Source: Ruminococcus sp. (GTDB lineage: Bacteria > Bacillota > Clostridia > Oscillospirales > Ruminococcaceae). Taken from it: a stretch of DNA of 37,055 bases. Below are positions 35,967-37,055 of the stretch, piece by piece (within the stretch, counting starts at the first letter, position 1; each line of letters starts with the position of its first letter). The notes beneath the pieces were generated by a model, which was not told the DNA's origin, did not search any database, and worked only from the letters and a program-made list of their open reading frames with translations. The stretch spans positions 1 through 37,055 of the forward strand of contig NZ_DXUU01000028.1 of assembly GCF_019417665.1 (NCBI RefSeq), read 5' to 3'. Both the position numbers and the translations under genes were made by a program.

Positions 35967-36032
35967 TTCTTTTTGTCAAGCATAGAAATTCTTTTTGTCA
36001 AGCATAGAAATTCTTTTTGTCAAGCATAGAAA
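35967..36032 (-). repeat. three exact 22-bp tandem repeats upstream of the promoter
   Basis: The units at 35967-35988, 35989-36010 and 36011-36032 are identical. Read on the minus strand, each contains TTGACAAAAAGAATTTCTATG. The period of 22 bp is about two helical turns, so all copies face the same side of the DNA. Each holds a consensus -35 TTGACA, but no matching -10 lies 17 bp downstream of any of them. They could be activator or repressor sites, or a recent repeat expansion. Confidence 0.85.
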
Positions 36033-36122
36033 TTGCGGAATATGCCATACCATAGCCTGACATTTCCCCAAAAAGCGCAAGGCAACGCCATAATATATTG
36101 TAGATCGGTATATTGAATTGTA

Positions 36123-36193
36123 AAAAAATATATTATATTAAATATATTTTTTCGTGAAAGTCCATTGACAAATGCCAATTCTTATGCTATAAT
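36123..36193 (+). promoter_or_regulatory. tRNA-Pro promoter with AT-rich upstream element
   Basis: TTGACA (36165-36170) and TATAAT (36188-36193) with a 17-bp spacer, both consensus, 51 bp before the tRNA. Upstream, 36123-36152 is a perfect AT-only inverted repeat (12-bp arms, 6-base loop) in the position of an UP element. Confidence 0.85.
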
Positions 36194-36243
36194 TTAAAAG
36201 CAGGCGCAACGTGGATTATGTAAAACGCTTGTAAAAAAATAGA

Positions 36244-36320
36244 TCTGGGTGTGGCGCAGTTGGTAGCGTGCTACCTTGGGGTGGTAGAGGCCGCCCGTTC
36301 AAGTCGGGTCACTCAGACCA
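36244..36320 (+). tRNA. tRNA-Pro (GGG anticodon)
   Basis: 77 bases with an encoded CCA end. Acceptor arm TCTGGGT pairs with ACTCAGA (one G-T pair). D arm GGCGCAGTTGGTAGCG, anticodon stem CTACC/GGTAG with 7-base loop TTGGGGT, giving anticodon GGG, and T arm CCCG/CGGG with loop TTCAAGT. It fits the bacterial proline isoacceptor. Confidence 0.95.
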
Positions 36321-36327
36321 GTTTTTT

Positions 36328-36365
36328 ACGCAGTTTCGGGAACTTTCCTGGGGCTGCGTTTTTTT
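36328..36365 (+). terminator. intrinsic terminator of tRNA-Pro
   Basis: ACGCAG (36328-36333) pairs with CTGCGT (36354-36359), followed by a run of seven T. A second T-run directly follows the CCA end. Confidence 0.8.
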
Positions 36366-36435
36366 GATTGTACGACTTTTTAGCAGTACGACACTTAGTA
36401 CGACAAAACAAACATCAAAACGATAACCATGTAGT

Positions 36436-36482
36436 AAAAACCCGGCGACACCGCAGGAATTATCCTGTAGTACCGCCGGGTT
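36436..36482 (-). terminator. intrinsic terminator after a gene remnant
   Basis: On the minus strand AACCCGGCG (36482-36474) pairs with CGCCGGGTT (36447-36439), with an inner CAGGA/TCCTG hairpin, then TTT. It begins 7 bases after the stop of the frame at 36489, as a terminator of a gene on that strand should. Confidence 0.75.
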
Positions 36483-36488
36483 ATTGCG

Positions 36489-36647
36489 TTATTTCATCTT
36501 TTCATCGATACTCGCCACATGCTCCAGAATCTTCTCTGTCTTTCTTCGGTATTCGTGATGGTATTCCATCATCCAATACATATACCGTAAGTTTAACTTG
36601 CAAGCAAACCGATATGGAGATGTTTGTACACTACACAAATCGCTTTT
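36489..36647 (-). pseudogene. 3' remnant of an unknown gene
   Basis: On the minus strand an open frame of about 53 codons ends in MEYHHEYRRKTEKILEHV and then ASIDEKMK with a TAA stop at 36489, followed at once by a strong terminator. The 5' side is closed by an in-frame stop at 36648-36650, and no start codon with a ribosome site is present. The charged helical sequence next to a proper terminator suggests the preserved tail of a gene whose front part is lost. It could also be a 30-residue protein starting at the ATG of MYWMMEYHHE. Family unknown. Confidence 0.45.
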
Positions 36648-36702
36648 TTATATAGTTTAAGGTTTAGAGAGAATTCCTCGTATAAGCGCTCATTATCTTT
36701 TT

Positions 36703-36996
36703 TTAGCTAAGCCGTTCAATTGAAGCTTTTTTATCATCGATTTTTTTAGCAATTGTATCTGCAACATCCATAATAAATTCAACATAACGTTCTGTATTCC
36801 ACAATTCATTTTCTTTATCGGTACTATATTCCTGGATTAATACAGGAACTACATCCAAGTATGCCAATAGAAAAAGCCGTGCTTTCTTCTCATCAATACC
36901 TTTTTGGTCAAACCCACCCATATATGATATTAGGTCAACATCTAGCACATCACTCTTTATGACAACATCAATTTTTATATGCTCTCTGTAGCTCAA
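36703..36996 (-). CDS. small hypothetical protein, possibly truncated at its 5' end
   Basis: 97 codons from a TTG start. The protein is soluble, with IKIDVVIKSDVLDVDLISY at the N-terminus (beta-type) and helical YVEFIMDVADTIAKKIDDKK at the C-terminus. No Shine-Dalgarno stands before the TTG, and an in-frame TAG lies 12 bases further upstream, so the beginning may be missing. Base composition is AT-richer than the genes at 29-36 kb. The sequence between 36997 and the window edge (GGGTTTTTAGAGATGCCC on the minus strand) could be the end of an inserted element, but this cannot be shown here. Family not recognised. Confidence 0.5.
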   Translation of the reverse strand: MSYREHIKIDVVIKSDVLDVDLISYMGGFDQKGIDEKKARLFLLAYLDVVPVLIQEYSTDKENELWNTERYVEFIMDVADTIAKKIDDKKASIERLS

Positions 36997-37055
36997 TTCA
37001 ATAGGGCATCTCTAAAAACCCCCTATACAAACAGAGAAAAACCTAGTATAATAAA

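Noticed and set aside
35967..36032. Possible CRISPR or replication iterons
   Set aside because: The units are directly adjacent with no spacers, and no replication gene is nearby; a promoter-upstream repeat is simpler.

Overview
The window looks like chromosomal DNA of a low-to-medium GC Firmicute of the Oscillospiraceae, most likely Ruminococcus or a close relative. The grounds are a secreted dockerin-CotH protein of the kind found in cellulosome-forming ruminococci, a GatCAB transamidation route with an archaeal-type aspartyl-tRNA synthetase, diaminopimelate synthesis through the aminotransferase DapL, an actinobacterial-like FHA-SEDS-PBP wall cassette, and strong Shine-Dalgarno sequences with near-consensus sigma-A promoters throughout. 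The genus is an inference; no rRNA is present.

Left part (1-11 kb): the end of an upstream gene, a small unknown gene, tgt (queuosine), hpf (ribosome hibernation, minus strand), a divergent overlapping FHA / RodA-FtsW / penicillin-binding protein operon, then on the minus strand a small alarmone synthetase and a gatC-gatA-gatB operon. In this operon GatB is fused in one reading frame to a complete archaeal-type AspRS. Its promoter, leader hairpin and an unusual hairpin between the Shine-Dalgarno and the start of gatA are visible.

Middle part (11-21 kb): a plus-strand operon dapF-dapL-ACT protein-UPF0210-two FAD proteins, then a tyrosine recombinase preceded by a 32-bp near-perfect palindrome. 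Next come a minus-strand pair (trmL and a degenerate J-domain-like protein), a 57-residue membrane-type small protein, and a 159-bp MITE-like element.

Accessory part (21-27 kb): a perfect-consensus promoter drives a 936-residue secreted protein (dockerin, lamin-tail, chitobiase-like, CotH, CBM-like). It is followed by a two-gene ABC exporter on the minus strand. Upstream of the exporter lies about 1 kb without a convincing protein gene. This stretch has its own extended -10 promoter, an excellent intrinsic terminator, three copies of an SD-plus-ATG-like motif and one 22-codon ORF with an ideal ribosome site. It is the best candidate for an undescribed element: a roughly 765-nt structured RNA or a multi-mini-ORF transcript.

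Right part (27-37 kb): a membrane PASTA protein whose kinase domain has lost all main catalytic residues (pseudokinase), with its own promoter and leader hairpin. Upstream is a visibly more GC-rich minus-strand operon: cyclophilin lipoprotein, murD, two M42 aminopeptidases, a GNAT enzyme and a PLP lyase-family protein. Its promoter is preceded by three exact 22-bp tandem repeats. The window closes with tRNA-Pro(GGG), a gene remnant that still has its terminator, and a small unknown ORF close to the edge.
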